DNA of 64,000 nucleotides from Oscillospiraceae bacterium (GCA_910575505.1 CAJTFK010000004.1:124001-188000), one strand, 5' to 3'; shown: positions 1 to 9,004, counted from the stretch's first letter. Numbers and translations: made by a program. Notes: generated by a model from the letters alone, not told the origin.

Positions 1-19
1 CATTCACGCTTTTTTCAGA

Positions 20-115
20 AGGAGGGGCGGGCTCCGTCCCGCCCTGTCTCCGGGAGCCGCCGCGCTTACGGGAGAAGGGCCGGGACAGAGCCCGGCCCTT
101 CTCCGTAAAATCTCT
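20..115 (-). repeat. GC-rich hairpin repeat, family B copy 1
   Basis: Read on the minus strand, this stretch has an AGATTTTA-type entry followed by a GC-rich dyad around GGGCCGGGCTCTGTCCCGG. The same core occurs near 11.7, 50.5 and 59.05 kb, always between genes. It is probably a small non-coding dispersed element. The boundaries are approximate because the copies diverge outside the core. Confidence 0.55.
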
Positions 116-208
116 GAGGGGAACCCTCCCGCCGGAAAATCCCGCCCGTCCCGCCGGGCCTGTTCCCCCGGCCCGAAAACCCGCGGGGGCCAGCTGCGGC
201 GGTTTGGC

Positions 209-237
209 TTGCACAGGCGCTGCAAAAGCGGTATAAT
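209..237 (+). promoter_or_regulatory. Sigma-A-type promoter
   Basis: TTGCAC (209-214) and a perfect TATAAT (232-237) are separated by 17 nt, about 40 nt upstream of the start codon at 278. Confidence 0.7.
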
Positions 238-277
238 GAAAAAAATGCCGAATGTTCACATCGGAGGAGATGAGATT

Positions 278-1525
278 ATGAAAAGGAGCATATCCATTGA
301 CAGGAAGAATTTCGGTGAATATGCGCAGAGGGTCAGCCGGATGGAGCTCCGGCGGAAAAGGCTGCTGTCCATGCGGACCTGCGCCGGGCTCACCAGCGGA
401 GCCGCATTCTTCGCCGCCGCCCTGTCCGCCGCCTGCGGCATCGCCGGCTCGATTGAAATGCCTGTTTTCTCCCGGCTCCGCTTTCTGGGCAGCGCCTGGA
501 ACACCCTGTGCGCCGCCTTTCTGCCGGAGGGGTATTCTCTGCAAAAGGCCCTCCTGTTTTCCATGCTGTCTGCTGTCCTGATTTCTGCGGCGGTCCATCT
601 CCTCACCGCACTGGCCGTGGGACTGGCCTGCTCCGAACCATCCCCCGTTCCCATGGAGGGCAGCGAATCCGAGCAGGCCGCCGCGCTCTGCAAGCGCTGC
701 ACCGCGGCAGGGACCAGGCTTCCGGACCGGAAAAAATCCGTCTGCATTCTCATATCCTTCGTTTACGCCCTCATTCTTCTGATACCAACCCTGCTGGACC
801 GGGACGAGATGACGGGCGCTCTGGCGGAAACGGGACCTGTGGAGCTGATTGCTTCGCTGTCCTTTATGGCCGTCCTGCTGGCGCTGATCTACGCCGTCCC
901 CTACGCGGTCTTCCTGTGGCTAAGCGGTCTTTTTTACCAGGTCCGCCGGAAAATCGAGTGGGAAGACGCTCTTGATGCATATGCCAGGCTGTGCAAAACC
1001 CGGGAGGAGGAGCGGGAACACGCCGAAGCGGAGCGGAAGAGCAGGGAAGAGGCGGAACAGAACCGCCGGGAAGGCGACACGCTTTACCGCCGGGCCATCG
1101 CAAACCGGACGGTGGACGAGGAATTGATGTGGCAGGCTGCGGAGCTGGGAAGCCGTCCTGCCTGCCTGTATCTGGGCAGACAGATGATGGAGGCCTGGTC
1201 CACCGGCTCCTTTACCAAAGAGGAGAAGGCGGACATCGCAGAGGTGGCCAAAAACTATTTTTATACGGCCTCCCTGGAGGAGGATTTCATGGAGTCAAAG
1301 ATCGAAGCGCAGTTCGGCTATCTGATGTTTCAGGTCCTCACCGAGAGCGGCAGCGCCTCCAAGTGGCAGGGCGTGCTTTCCCAGCTGAGGGACGTGCGGG
1401 ACTCCGGCCTGCTTCCGGAACGGTTTCACGAGACCTGCACCATGCTGGTCCGCACGGTGGTGGACATGATTGACGCCTCAGCCGCCCGGGAGCCGGCCCC
1501 CGCCGGTCCGCGGAGCCCGTCGTGA
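278..1525 (+). CDS. Multi-pass membrane protein with cytoplasmic coiled coil
   Basis: I do not recognise the family. The 415-residue product has hydrophobic segments near residues 35-55, 75-115, 150-170 and 190-225. These are followed by a Glu/Arg-rich helix (about 235-275) that looks like a coiled coil, and a soluble C-terminal domain rich in helices, perhaps TPR/Sel1-like. The start at 278 is chosen because GGAGGAGA lies 8 nt upstream; an in-frame ATG at 209 has no such site and lies on the -35 box. The stop overlaps a GTG that opens the next small ORF. No function is assigned. Confidence 0.7.
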   Translation: MKRSISIDRKNFGEYAQRVSRMELRRKRLLSMRTCAGLTSGAAFFAAALSAACGIAGSIEMPVFSRLRFLGSAWNTLCAAFLPEGYSLQKALLFSMLSAVLISAAVHLLTALAVGLACSEPSPVPMEGSESEQAAALCKRCTAAGTRLPDRKKSVCILISFVYALILLIPTLLDRDEMTGALAETGPVELIASLSFMAVLLALIYAVPYAVFLWLSGLFYQVRRKIEWEDALDAYARLCKTREEEREHAEAERKSREEAEQNRREGDTLYRRAIANRTVDEELMWQAAELGSRPACLYLGRQMMEAWSTGSFTKEEKADIAEVAKNYFYTASLEEDFMESKIEAQFGYLMFQVLTESGSASKWQGVLSQLRDVRDSGLLPERFHETCTMLVRTVVDMIDASAAREPAPAGPRSPS

Positions 1526-1671
1526 AGCGCTGCTACTGCAAATTTTTCAACGCAGGGGCCTGCGGCTGGCGCTCCACCGACGGCTATACCTCCCACTGCA
1601 GCTACGTGACAAACCCGGGACAATGCTCCACCGCGCTGATGAACCACGGTCTGGGCTTTGAATTCGAATGA
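1522..1671 (+). CDS. Small Cys-rich protein, GTG start
   Basis: A 49-residue ORF begins at a GTG that overlaps the TGA of the preceding gene (GTGA), the usual geometry for translational coupling. The product is MKRCYCKFFNAG... with five cysteines (positions 4, 6, 14, 26, 35) plus Trp, Gly, Tyr and Asn residues, suggesting a compact metal-binding or disulfide-rich fold. A strong terminator follows 45 nt later, so it is the last gene of the transcript. No family is recognised; coding status rests on the overlap, length and terminator position. Confidence 0.5.
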   Translation: MKRCYCKFFNAGACGWRSTDGYTSHCSYVTNPGQCSTALMNHGLGFEFE

Positions 1672-1714
1672 CAGGCCCCCGGGGTTCGAAAAGCCGCGGC
1701 CCCCGCCGTTTCCC

Positions 1715-1755
1715 AATCCTCACCGGACCCACGGGTCTCCTGTGAGGATTTTTCA
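1715..1755 (+). terminator. Rho-independent terminator
   Basis: AATCCTCAC (1715-1723) pairs perfectly with GTGAGGATT (1742-1750), followed by T residues. It closes the transcript from 278. Confidence 0.75.
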
Positions 1756-1885
1756 ATGTCCCCACTCGCCGCCGGGTCCGGCCTCCGGCGGGCAGGCGGG
1801 AAACTCCGGCAGAAACGCCTCCGCATACAGGCGGCAGATTCTCCGGGAAAGGCGCGGCTCTACAGCCGCCCTCCGCCGCCGGCTC

Positions 1886-2380
1886 TCAGCCCGTCCCGGC
1901 GCAGTCGGCCCGGCCCCCCAGAAGCATGTCCAGACCGTGGAACAGACCGGGCAGCACCGCTTCCAGATTCTCCCGGGCGGCTTTGGGGCTCCCCGGCAGG
2001 TTGACAATCAGGGTCCGCCCCCGGATGCCCGCCGCCCCCCGGGACAGCATGGCCCTGGGCGTCACCGCCAGGGACGCCGCCCGCATGGCCTCCGGAATGC
2101 CGGGAGCCAGCCGCTCACAGACGGCGATGGTGGCCTCCGGCGTCACATCTCTGGGGGAGAAACCGGTGCCGCCGGCAGTGACCACCAGGGCCGCGCCGGT
2201 GACATCCGCCAGCTCCGTCAAGGCGGCCTGAATCGCCGCCTGCTCATCGGGCACAACTGCCGTCTCCACCACCCGGCAGCCCGCCGCCTCCAGCAGCGCA
2301 GCCACCACCGGCCCTGTTCCGTCGGGCCGCTCCCCCCGGGCACTCCGGTCGCTGACCGTCAGCACCGCCGCCGTATACAT
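1886..2380 (-). CDS. mogA: MogA/MoaB-family molybdopterin adenylyltransferase
   Basis: This 164-residue protein has the MoCF-biosynthesis fold. It opens MYTAAVLTVSDRSARGE, the classic TVSD start of MogA/MoaB, and carries a GGTG-F-SPRDVTPEA motif (about residues 91-106) that binds the molybdopterin. The expected reaction is ATP-dependent adenylation of molybdopterin before Mo insertion by MoeA. It is the last gene of the minus-strand molybdenum block, 22 nt after modC, with a strong AGGAGG site. MogA and MoaB cannot be separated by eye, so the symbol is tentative. Confidence 0.85.
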   Translation of the reverse strand: MYTAAVLTVSDRSARGERPDGTGPVVAALLEAAGCRVVETAVVPDEQAAIQAALTELADVTGAALVVTAGGTGFSPRDVTPEATIAVCERLAPGIPEAMRAASLAVTPRAMLSRGAAGIRGRTLIVNLPGSPKAARENLEAVLPGLFHGLDMLLGGRADCAGTG

Positions 2381-2402
2381 ACGCAGTTCCTCCTTTTCGT
2401 TC

Positions 2403-3446
2403 TCATTCCAGCAGCAGCAAGTCCGCCGGCGAAACCCGCACCCGGAGCAGTCCGGCAGGCGGCGTCCCCCCGGGCAGCTCCATCCACAGAGGCGGCGCGC
2501 CGGGAAGCGCTCCCTCGGGCCGCAGAGCCGCCCGAAGGGAGGCCAGGTCCTCCGTTACCCGGAGCACCTGGCAGGGGAAGACATTGTCCGTCTCCCCCTT
2601 CTCCGCCGGACGGACCTCCCGGAGACCCAGAGCCGCAACGCCCGCACGCCAAGGGGCGGCGCAGTGGAGGGTCAGCCCCCAGTCCGGAATCTCCACCGTT
2701 CCCGGCTCGCCGCCGGGGCGGACCGGGACCAGATTTTTGAAGCCGGAAAGCCGGGCTGCGGCAACGGTGCCGGGGTTCCTCATCAGGGTCTCCAGGTCCG
2801 TCACCGGGGCGGACTGCCCTCCGTCCAGCACGCAGACCCGCCGGCAGTTCCGGCGGGCCTCCCCCAGGTCATGGGTCACCCACACCACCGGGCCGGGGAA
2901 CCGTTCCAGGGCCTCCCGCAGCTCCCCCTCCAGCTGCCATTTGAGGAAGCTGTCCAGGGCGGAAAGGGGCTCGTCCAGAAGAATCGCCTGAGGCTCCGAC
3001 GCCAGGATGCGGGCCAGGGCCGTCCGCTGCTGCTGCCCGCCGGAGAGCTGCCGGGGATACAGATTCCTCTGTCCCTCCAGCCGGAGAAGGATCAGCAGTT
3101 CCTCCAGCCGGCTCCGCCGCCGGCTTTTCTCCATGCGGCGCAGGCAGGCGGCGATGTTCTCCGCCACCGTCATGTTGGGAAACAGGGCGTACTGCTGGAA
3201 CAGATAGCCCACCCGCCGCTTCTGGGGCGGCAGGTTGACGCGGGCCCCGCTGTCAAAGAGGACCCGCCCGTCCAGCTCGATATAGCCCCGGCCGGGCCGT
3301 TCGATGCCCGCGATACATTTCAGGGTCAGACTTTTCCCGCAGCCGGAGGCCCCCAGCAGGGCCAGCGACCGGCCGCTTCCGGTGGAAATATCCACATTCA
3401 GCCGGAAATCTCCGCAGCGCTTCTCAATGCTCACGGTTAAAGACAT
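2403..3446 (-). CDS. modC: Molybdate ABC transporter ATP-binding protein
   Basis: The 347-residue ATPase has Walker A GASGCGKS (residues 32-39), the Q-loop FQQYALFPN (83-91), the signature LSGGQQQR (134-141) and Walker B ILLDEP (155-160). The last 100 or so residues form a TOBE-like regulatory domain, as in ModC. It starts inside the 3' end of modB (23-nt overlap) behind AAGGAGG, so the two are translationally coupled. With ModB in the membrane and ModA outside, it drives molybdate or tungstate uptake for the cofactor genes upstream. Confidence 0.92.
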   Translation of the reverse strand: MSLTVSIEKRCGDFRLNVDISTGSGRSLALLGASGCGKSLTLKCIAGIERPGRGYIELDGRVLFDSGARVNLPPQKRRVGYLFQQYALFPNMTVAENIAACLRRMEKSRRRSRLEELLILLRLEGQRNLYPRQLSGGQQQRTALARILASEPQAILLDEPLSALDSFLKWQLEGELREALERFPGPVVWVTHDLGEARRNCRRVCVLDGGQSAPVTDLETLMRNPGTVAAARLSGFKNLVPVRPGGEPGTVEIPDWGLTLHCAAPWRAGVAALGLREVRPAEKGETDNVFPCQVLRVTEDLASLRAALRPEGALPGAPPLWMELPGGTPPAGLLRVRVSPADLLLLE

Positions 3447-4107
3447 GGCCCTGGCCCTCCTTCCGCTCCAGCAGGTTCACCGCCAGCAGCACCACGGCGG
3501 AAATGGCCAGGTTCACCAGCACCCACCGCAGGGCCGGTCCGTTCTGGTCCGTCCGCCAGAGCTGATAGACGGTGGTAGAGATGGTGGCGGTGCGCCCCGG
3601 CGTATAACCCGCCAGCATGGAGGTGGCCCCGTATTCCCCCAGGGCTCTGGCAAAGGTCAGCACCGTCCCCGCCAGGATCCCCTGGCGGCACACCGGCATC
3701 CGCACCCGCCAGAAGAGGTAGGCGCCGCTGAGCCCCAGAGTCCGCCCCGCCTGGGCCAGCGTCTCGTCGAAGGACTCGAAGGCCCCCCGGACGGTGCGGT
3801 ACATGAGCGGAAAGGTCACCACCACCGTGGCGAAGACGGCGGACCACCAGGTCATGGTCAGTTTCAGGCCGAAAGTATCCAGCACCCAGGCTCCCAGGGG
3901 CCGCCGGGGCCCCAGTGCCAGCAGCAGCAGATAGCCCACCACTGTGGGCGGCAGCACCAGGGGCAGGGTCAGCACCATGTCCAGAAGTCCTTTGACCATG
4001 GGGGGGACTTTGGCGATGTAGTAGGCGGCAGCCAGCCCCAGGAAGAACACCACCGCTGTGGAGACAGCGGCGATGCGCAGGGAGTTATACAGGGGAAACC
4101 AGTCCAT
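3424..4107 (-). CDS. modB: Molybdate ABC transporter permease
   Basis: The 227-residue integral membrane protein has about six helices and the binding-protein-dependent permease signature (EAA loop) near residues 135-165: FDETLAQAGRTLGLSGA followed by RALGEYGATS (about 164-173), typical of ModB/CysT permeases. It lies 67 nt downstream of modA and overlaps modC. Start chosen with GGAGG 8 nt upstream. Confidence 0.92.
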   Translation of the reverse strand: MDWFPLYNSLRIAAVSTAVVFFLGLAAAYYIAKVPPMVKGLLDMVLTLPLVLPPTVVGYLLLLALGPRRPLGAWVLDTFGLKLTMTWWSAVFATVVVTFPLMYRTVRGAFESFDETLAQAGRTLGLSGAYLFWRVRMPVCRQGILAGTVLTFARALGEYGATSMLAGYTPGRTATISTTVYQLWRTDQNGPALRWVLVNLAISAVVLLAVNLLERKEGQGHVFNREH

Positions 4108-4174
4108 AAGCGCCTCCGCCCGTCAGGAATTGGGAAGGATGAAGATCTTGGAGTAATTCCTCATTTCAAACCTT

Positions 4175-4999
4175 TCATTGTAAGGGTGTGAAGCCAACGG
4201 ATTCCAGCACGGCCCCGCCGGCGTCGGACCGCACATAGTCCAGGAAGTCCTGGGCCTCGTCGGGGTGACGGCTGATTTTCAGCACGGCGGCGGGGTAGAT
4301 GACCTGGCCACACATCTCCGCTGTGGCGGTATCTACTACGGTCAGTCCGGCGGAAAACGCGTCGGTGCCATAGATGATGCCGCAGTCCACAGTCCCCTCG
4401 GACACCTGGGTGGCGACCTCCTTCACGTTGGAGCCGTAGGTCAGCACGCCGGAGGCCGCCAGGGTCTCCTCGTCCAGGCCCCAGAAGGCGAAAATCAGCT
4501 GAGTATACTGGCCCACGGGTACGTCGCTGTTGCCCACGGCCAAGAGGACGTCCCCGGCCTCCAGGGCGGCCTTCAGGCCGTCATAGCTGTGGATGCCTTT
4601 GGGGTTTCCCTCGGGCACCGCCAGAGCTATCTTATTTTCCAGAAGGTCGAACCGGGTCCCCCGGGCCACGAGGTCCAGGCCCTCGGTGTTCACTTCGGAG
4701 CTGGCGGCGCTGTCCAGCTGGTCCATCTGCTTCTGGCCGGCGGAGACAAAGATATCGCAGTCCGCTCCCTCCTGGATTTGGGTCTTGAGGGTTCCGGAGG
4801 AGTCGAAATTAAAGGTCAGGGTCACGTTGGGATGCTCCGCCCGGTAATTCTCGCCGATCTCCGTCAGGGTCTCCTGCATGGAGGCGGCGGCGAAGACAAT
4901 GAGCTCCACATCCTCAGCGCTTCCGCCGCCGGAATTCCCGCCGCAGGCGGCCAGGGACAGGACCAGGGGCAGAATCAGGGCCAGCGCTCTTTTCATCAT
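4175..4999 (-). CDS. modA: Molybdate-binding lipoprotein
   Basis: The 274-residue protein begins with a lipoprotein signal ending LSLAAC (lipobox Cys about residue 19) and a Gly/Ser linker. The mature part opens ELIVFAAASMQETLTEI, the conserved ModA start containing a ligand-binding Ser, then GTLKTQIQEGADCDIFVSA. It captures molybdate outside the membrane for ModB/ModC. Two adjacent ATGs (4999, 4996) are both possible starts. A repeat element separates it from the MoeA-like gene, so it may have its own transcript. Confidence 0.92.
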   Translation of the reverse strand: MMKRALALILPLVLSLAACGGNSGGGSAEDVELIVFAAASMQETLTEIGENYRAEHPNVTLTFNFDSSGTLKTQIQEGADCDIFVSAGQKQMDQLDSAASSEVNTEGLDLVARGTRFDLLENKIALAVPEGNPKGIHSYDGLKAALEAGDVLLAVGNSDVPVGQYTQLIFAFWGLDEETLAASGVLTYGSNVKEVATQVSEGTVDCGIIYGTDAFSAGLTVVDTATAEMCGQVIYPAAVLKISRHPDEAQDFLDYVRSDAGGAVLESVGFTPLQ

Positions 5000-5169
5000 T
5001 ATTCTCCCTTCAATACAACGGTCTGCGGGGAGCGGCTGCGCCCCCGTTTCTTCAAACGTGCAGGGACCATCGGGGAACGGAACGGCACAGAGCCCGCCTG
5101 CGTCCTCCGCATTGCCCTGCGCTCCCTGCCCTCGCTTCCTTTTTTCTCATCATTTCCGGGAACTGCTCC

Positions 5170-5255
5170 AGAGCCTGTATTCACAACCGCTGAACGCTGT
5201 CCGAACGGCCTTTTTCCCGCCCATCCAGCACCTCACAGCTATGCGTACAGGTTCT
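5170..5255 (+). repeat. Family A inverted-end repeat, short copy
   Basis: Starts AGAGCCTGTATTCACAAC and ends GTACAGGTTCT, matching the ends of three longer copies at 12.9, 32.6 and 41.6 kb. The copy lacks the variable middle (86 bp against 162-168 bp). Its right end touches the stop codon of the MoeA-like gene. Confidence 0.75.
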
Positions 5256-6274
5256 TATTTTCCAAATCCGCAGTTGGGATAGGTGCAGGTCTCACAGCTC
5301 AGGCACAGTCCCCCCTCGCCCATGGCGGCGATTTCCTCCCGTGTAACGGGGACGCCGGCGGCAATCCGGGGGAGCACCAGATCAAAGATGGTGCGCCTGG
5401 CGTACATGACGCAGCCGGGCAGACCCATCACAGGGGTCCCGTCTTCGTAGTACCCCAGCAGGAACATAGCCCCCGGCAGCACCGGGGCCCCATAGGCGGT
5501 GATTTCCGCGCCGCTGCGCTTCACGGCCCCCGGCGTGTTGTCGTCCGGGTCCACGCTCATGCCGCCGGTGCAGAGAATCAGGTCCACGCCTGCCTCCCGG
5601 GCCTCCTGAATGGCGGCGGCGATGTCCTCCGCCCTGTCGCCGGGGGTCCGGCGGACCACGGTCCCGATGCCGAATTCCGCCAGCTTTTGTTCCACCGCCG
5701 GGGTGAAGGCGTCCTGAATGAGGCCCCTGGCCACCTCGCTGCCGGTGGCGATGACGGCGGCGGTTTTCAGCTTCCAGGGCAGCAGCTCCAGCAGGGGACG
5801 CTCCCCTGCGGCGGCCTCCGCCCGGCGAAGCGTCTCTTCCTCAATCACCAGGGGAATCACCCGCATCCCCGCCAGCTTGTCGCCCCTGCGGACTGCCGTG
5901 CTGCCATGCCGGGTGGCAATCATGACGTCCCCCAGGGCGTTGACGGCGTTCAGCCGCCGTCTGTCCACCCGAAAAAGGCCGTCTGCGGCGGCAGTGAGCT
6001 CAATCTTCCCCTCCTTCACGCCGGAGCGGTCCATACGGGCGTTCCGGCAGAGGGCGCAGAGGCGTTCCGCCCCTTCGTTTTCGTGGACCATCCCCGGGAC
6101 CATCTCCCAGACATAGAGGTGTTCCTTGCCCATGGACAGCAGCACGGGAATGTCCTCCTCCCGGACCACGTGGCCCTTGCGGAAGCGGGCGTCCTTATAC
6201 GTCCTGGGGATAATCTGCGTCATATCGTGGCAAAGAACGTGACCCACGGCCTCCCGGGTGCGGATCAGCTTCAT
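5255..6274 (-). CDS. MoeA/CinA-like molybdopterin-binding protein
   Basis: The 339-residue product begins [20 protein letters not shown], the start typical of MoeA-like molybdopterin-binding proteins, and has the MoCF motif CTGGMSVDPDD (about residues 203-213) with a downstream PGAMFLLGYYEDGTPVMGLPG stretch. It ends with four cysteines in about 16 residues (CLSC-E-TCTYPNC), a possible metal site. It probably acts in molybdenum insertion or cofactor sorting. The start at 6274 follows a purine-rich site and overlaps the MOSC gene by 4 nt. The length is below that of true MoeA (about 400), so no symbol is given. Confidence 0.85.
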   Translation of the reverse strand: MKLIRTREAVGHVLCHDMTQIIPRTYKDARFRKGHVVREEDIPVLLSMGKEHLYVWEMVPGMVHENEGAERLCALCRNARMDRSGVKEGKIELTAAADGLFRVDRRRLNAVNALGDVMIATRHGSTAVRRGDKLAGMRVIPLVIEEETLRRAEAAAGERPLLELLPWKLKTAAVIATGSEVARGLIQDAFTPAVEQKLAEFGIGTVVRRTPGDRAEDIAAAIQEAREAGVDLILCTGGMSVDPDDNTPGAVKRSGAEITAYGAPVLPGAMFLLGYYEDGTPVMGLPGCVMYARRTIFDLVLPRIAAGVPVTREEIAAMGEGGLCLSCETCTYPNCGFGK

Positions 6275-6723
6275 GTCTCCCCCTCCCCCAGAATCTCGAT
6301 GGGGTCGCCCTTCCGGACGCGCCCCTCCCTGACCACCACGGCGAAAATGCCCTCGGTGGGCATGACGCACGTGCCTGTGGCTTTTTTAATCTCACAGCCG
6401 CTGTGGCACTGCTTGCCAATCTGGGTGACCTCCACCACCGTCTCCCCCAGCCGCAGCCGGGTCCCCACGGGCAGGCGCTTCAGGTCGACGCCCCGGGTGT
6501 TGATGTTCTCGGCAAAGGCTCCCGGCTGAAGGTCCGGCAGGAGGGCGCGCATTTTGTCCGCGCTCTCCTCCGCCAGCAGGCTGATCTGCCGGTGCCAGTC
6601 CCCGGCGTGGGCGTCCCCCTCGATGCCGTGGCGGAGCCGGAGGCGAATCTCCGGAACCGCCTTTTTCACGGTTCCCTTTTTCTCGCTGATGTTGACGGAT
6701 ACCACCTGGGCCACCCTCACCAC
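6271..6723 (-). CDS. MOSC domain protein
   Basis: This 150-residue protein has the MOSC-type core: GIEGDAHAG (residues 32-40), a sulfur-accepting Cys in [12 protein letters not shown] (about 105-116), and a C-terminal beta segment. MOSC domains bind sulfur-carrying molybdenum cofactor or transfer sulfur onto it. The gene overlaps moaC upstream and the MoeA-like gene downstream, so it is translated as part of the molybdenum operon. It may supply the sulfido ligand needed by hydroxylases of the xanthine dehydrogenase type; that is inference. Confidence 0.85.
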   Translation of the reverse strand: MVRVAQVVSVNISEKKGTVKKAVPEIRLRLRHGIEGDAHAGDWHRQISLLAEESADKMRALLPDLQPGAFAENINTRGVDLKRLPVGTRLRLGETVVEVTQIGKQCHSGCEIKKATGTCVMPTEGIFAVVVREGRVRKGDPIEILGEGET

Positions 6724-7196
6724 TCCTTTTCATAATCGCCGCTTTTTCCGCCGGTCTTCCGGCAGAGGCGGACGTCCGTGATCTCCATGTCCTTCTGCAC
6801 CGCCTTGCACATGTCGTAGACGGTCAGGGCGGCGGCAGATACCGCCGTCAGCGCCTCCATCTCCACGCCGGTCTCCCCCCTGCATTTCACCTCCGCCCGG
6901 ATACGGACGGCGCCCTCCTCCAGAGTGAACCGGAGGTCCACCGCCGTCAGGCGCAGGGGGTGACACATGGGAATCAGCTCGTGGGTCCGCTTCGCCGCCA
7001 GAATCCCCGCCACCTGGGCCACCGCCAGCACGTCCCCCTTGGGGGCCCCGCCGGTGCGGATGAGCTCCAGGGTCTCCGCCGCCATCCGGACCCGGCCCTC
7101 GGCCCGGGCGGTGCGGAAGGTGACGGCCTTTTCCGTCACATCCACCATCCGGGCCCGGCCCTGTTCGTTGACATGGGTCAGCTCCATCGCCTTCAT
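6717..7196 (-). CDS. moaC: Cyclic pyranopterin monophosphate synthase
   Basis: At 159 residues it is the standard MoaC size. It carries [18 protein letters not shown] at the start, the active-site segment [14 protein letters not shown] (about residues 75-88) and [21 protein letters not shown] (about 110-130). It converts the MoaA product to cyclic pyranopterin monophosphate. It overlaps moaA by 4 nt and the MOSC gene by 7 nt. Confidence 0.96.
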   Translation of the reverse strand: MKAMELTHVNEQGRARMVDVTEKAVTFRTARAEGRVRMAAETLELIRTGGAPKGDVLAVAQVAGILAAKRTHELIPMCHPLRLTAVDLRFTLEEGAVRIRAEVKCRGETGVEMEALTAVSAAALTVYDMCKAVQKDMEITDVRLCRKTGGKSGDYEKEW

Positions 7197-8131
7197 CCTC
7201 CAATCTGGTTCATCCGCCGGCCCGCCTCACTGCGGCCGGTCTCGTTCATATAGTGCCGTTCCGGCTTGGCGGCGATGCCCGCTTCAATGGCCAGCCGCAG
7301 GGCCTCCCCGGAGAGGCCCCGGAGGGAAATCTCCTGACGGGAGTGCAGGCAGGGCTTCAGCTTCCCATCCGCCGTCACCCGGATGCGGTCGCAGGAGGCG
7401 CAGAACCGGTGGCTCATGGGCTCGATGAGCCCCACCGTTCCCCGCCCGCCGGGGGAGCGGTACCGCCGGGCCACGCCGGAGCCCTCCAGGGGCTGGAGGC
7501 AGGGACAGGCGTCCAGCACCGCCTCCGCCGGGAGGAACTGGGCGTTCCGCCCCTCTCCGATGGGCATAAGCTCAATGAACCGGACCTCCACAGAATACCG
7601 GCAGGAAAGGTCCAGAAAATCCGGTATCTCGTCGTCGTTAAAGCCCTTCATCAGCACCACGTTCAGCTTTGTTCCGGTAAATCCGGCCTCCTCCGCCGCC
7701 TCCAGACCCCGGAATACGTCCTCCAAACGGCCCACCCGGGTCATGTAGGCATAGCGCTCCGGCCGGAGGGTATCCAGACTGATATTCAGGCGGCTGACTC
7801 CCGCCTCCCGGAGGGGCTTCGCCAGCCGGGCCAGGGCCGCGCCGTTGGTGGTCAGGCAGAGCTCCTCCACCCCCGGGATGGCGGCGATTCCCCGGCAGAT
7901 CTCCAGAATGCCCCGGCGGACCAGAGGCTCCCCGCCGGTGAGGCGGACCTTGCGGACGCCGCAGTCCACGGCAGCCCGGGCAATCTCCACCAGCTCCTCC
8001 GCGGAGCAGACGTCCCGGTGGTCCCGCTTGGGGATTCCGTCCGCAGGCATGCAGTACCGGCAGCGGAGAGAGCAGCGGTCTGTGACGGACAGGCGGAGAT
8101 AGGTAATATTCCGATTGTGACGGTCCAGCAT
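7193..8131 (-). CDS. moaA: GTP 3',8-cyclase (radical SAM)
   Basis: The 312-residue protein has the radical SAM cluster motif C20-x3-C24-x2-C27 ([13 protein letters not shown]), the SAM-binding [10 protein letters not shown] segment, and a second cluster near the C-terminus (CASCDR then C 13 residues on) that holds GTP. It ends in the conserved Gly-Gly (MNQIGG). It catalyses the first step of molybdenum cofactor synthesis. The start at 8131 fits the family and follows GAGGAG; an extension to 8212 would cross the promoter. Confidence 0.96.
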   Translation of the reverse strand: MLDRHNRNITYLRLSVTDRCSLRCRYCMPADGIPKRDHRDVCSAEELVEIARAAVDCGVRKVRLTGGEPLVRRGILEICRGIAAIPGVEELCLTTNGAALARLAKPLREAGVSRLNISLDTLRPERYAYMTRVGRLEDVFRGLEAAEEAGFTGTKLNVVLMKGFNDDEIPDFLDLSCRYSVEVRFIELMPIGEGRNAQFLPAEAVLDACPCLQPLEGSGVARRYRSPGGRGTVGLIEPMSHRFCASCDRIRVTADGKLKPCLHSRQEISLRGLSGEALRLAIEAGIAAKPERHYMNETGRSEAGRRMNQIGG

Positions 8132-8197
8132 GGCGGCGCTCCTCTTCGGCTTTGATGTTCCTGCCCTGATTATAAGGGAGCGGCCCGAAAAAATAAG

Positions 8198-8226
8198 TTG
8201 TCCTGCCAACATAATTGTGATATACT
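8198..8226 (+). promoter_or_regulatory. Promoter of the Crp/Fnr regulator
   Basis: TTGTCC (8198-8203), 17 nt, TATACT (8221-8226). The -35 region is embedded in a dyad, GTTG-N6-CAAC (8197-8210), a possible operator. A minus-strand TATAAT (8169-8174) nearby may drive moaA, so one site could control both directions. Confidence 0.6.
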
Positions 8227-8256
8227 CCGGGAAAACGGGAAAAGGAGGGCGGCGCC

Positions 8257-8964
8257 ATGGAGACGGAGCAAAACCTTTTGCCGCTGCTGCGGCGCTGTCC
8301 GCTGTTTGAGGGCCTTTCGGAGGAGGCCCTGCGGGACCGGGTTCTGCCCCGGGGGACTCTCCGGCGCTGTTCCAAAAACGCCGCGCTGATCACCCCCGGG
8401 GAGACGGTGGACTGGTTCGCCGTGGCGGCGTCGGGCCGGGTGCAGATTATGCAGCTGTTCGCCGACGGCACGGGCAGCCTTATGGACGCCCTGGGCTCCG
8501 GCCAGGTGCTGGGGGCGGAACTGCTGTGCACCCACAGCCGCCGGGCCCCCTATTACGCCATAGCCGCCGGAGAGGCTCAGATTCTCCGGTTTCCCGGCAG
8601 TCTGCTTCTGGAGGAGGGCGGCGGCCTGACGGAGGGAGACCGGGCCGCCGTCTGTCGGGCGCTGCTGACCCTGCTGGCCCAGGAGAACATGCGCCGACAC
8701 TACCGCATCGCCATTCTCTCCCGGCGGGGTCTCCGGGACCGGGTACTGACCTGGCTGACCATGCAGGTCCGGCGGAGGCAGACCCGCACCTTCCGGGCCC
8801 CCTTTTCCCGGGAGGAGCTGGCGGCCTTCCTCTGCGTGAACCGCAGCGCCCTGTCCCATGAGCTGAGCCGCATGGAGGCGGAGGGGCTGATCCGGTTCCG
8901 GAAAAACGAGTTCACCCTCCTCTCCGCCGGAGAGAGCCAGAGCGCCTGGAGCGCCCTGGAGTAG
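8257..8964 (+). CDS. Crp/Fnr-family transcriptional regulator
   Basis: The 235-residue protein has an N-terminal cyclic-nucleotide-type sensor barrel (about residues 10-130) and a C-terminal winged helix (about 165-225) with FSREELAAFLCVNRSALSHELSRME as the recognition region. No N-terminal FNR-style cysteine cluster is present, so the signal is unknown. It is divergent from the molybdenum operon with only about 125 nt between the start codons, which suggests it regulates moaA onward. Start chosen at ATG 8257 behind AAGGAGG. Confidence 0.85.
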   Translation: METEQNLLPLLRRCPLFEGLSEEALRDRVLPRGTLRRCSKNAALITPGETVDWFAVAASGRVQIMQLFADGTGSLMDALGSGQVLGAELLCTHSRRAPYYAIAAGEAQILRFPGSLLLEEGGGLTEGDRAAVCRALLTLLAQENMRRHYRIAILSRRGLRDRVLTWLTMQVRRRQTRTFRAPFSREELAAFLCVNRSALSHELSRMEAEGLIRFRKNEFTLLSAGESQSAWSALE

Positions 8965-8972
8965 GCGGAGGA

Positions 8973-9004
8973 AAAAGCCCCCGCCGGACCGGCGGGGGCT
9001 TTTC
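8973..9004 (+). terminator. Rho-independent terminator
   Basis: AAAAGCCCCCGCC...GGCGGGGGCTTTT, a long perfect stem with a short loop, 9 nt after the regulator stop. Confidence 0.9.

Noticed and set aside
1658-2740. A 360-codon plus frame over mogA and modC
   Set aside because: Antisense to two well-defined genes and Pro/Arg-rich throughout.
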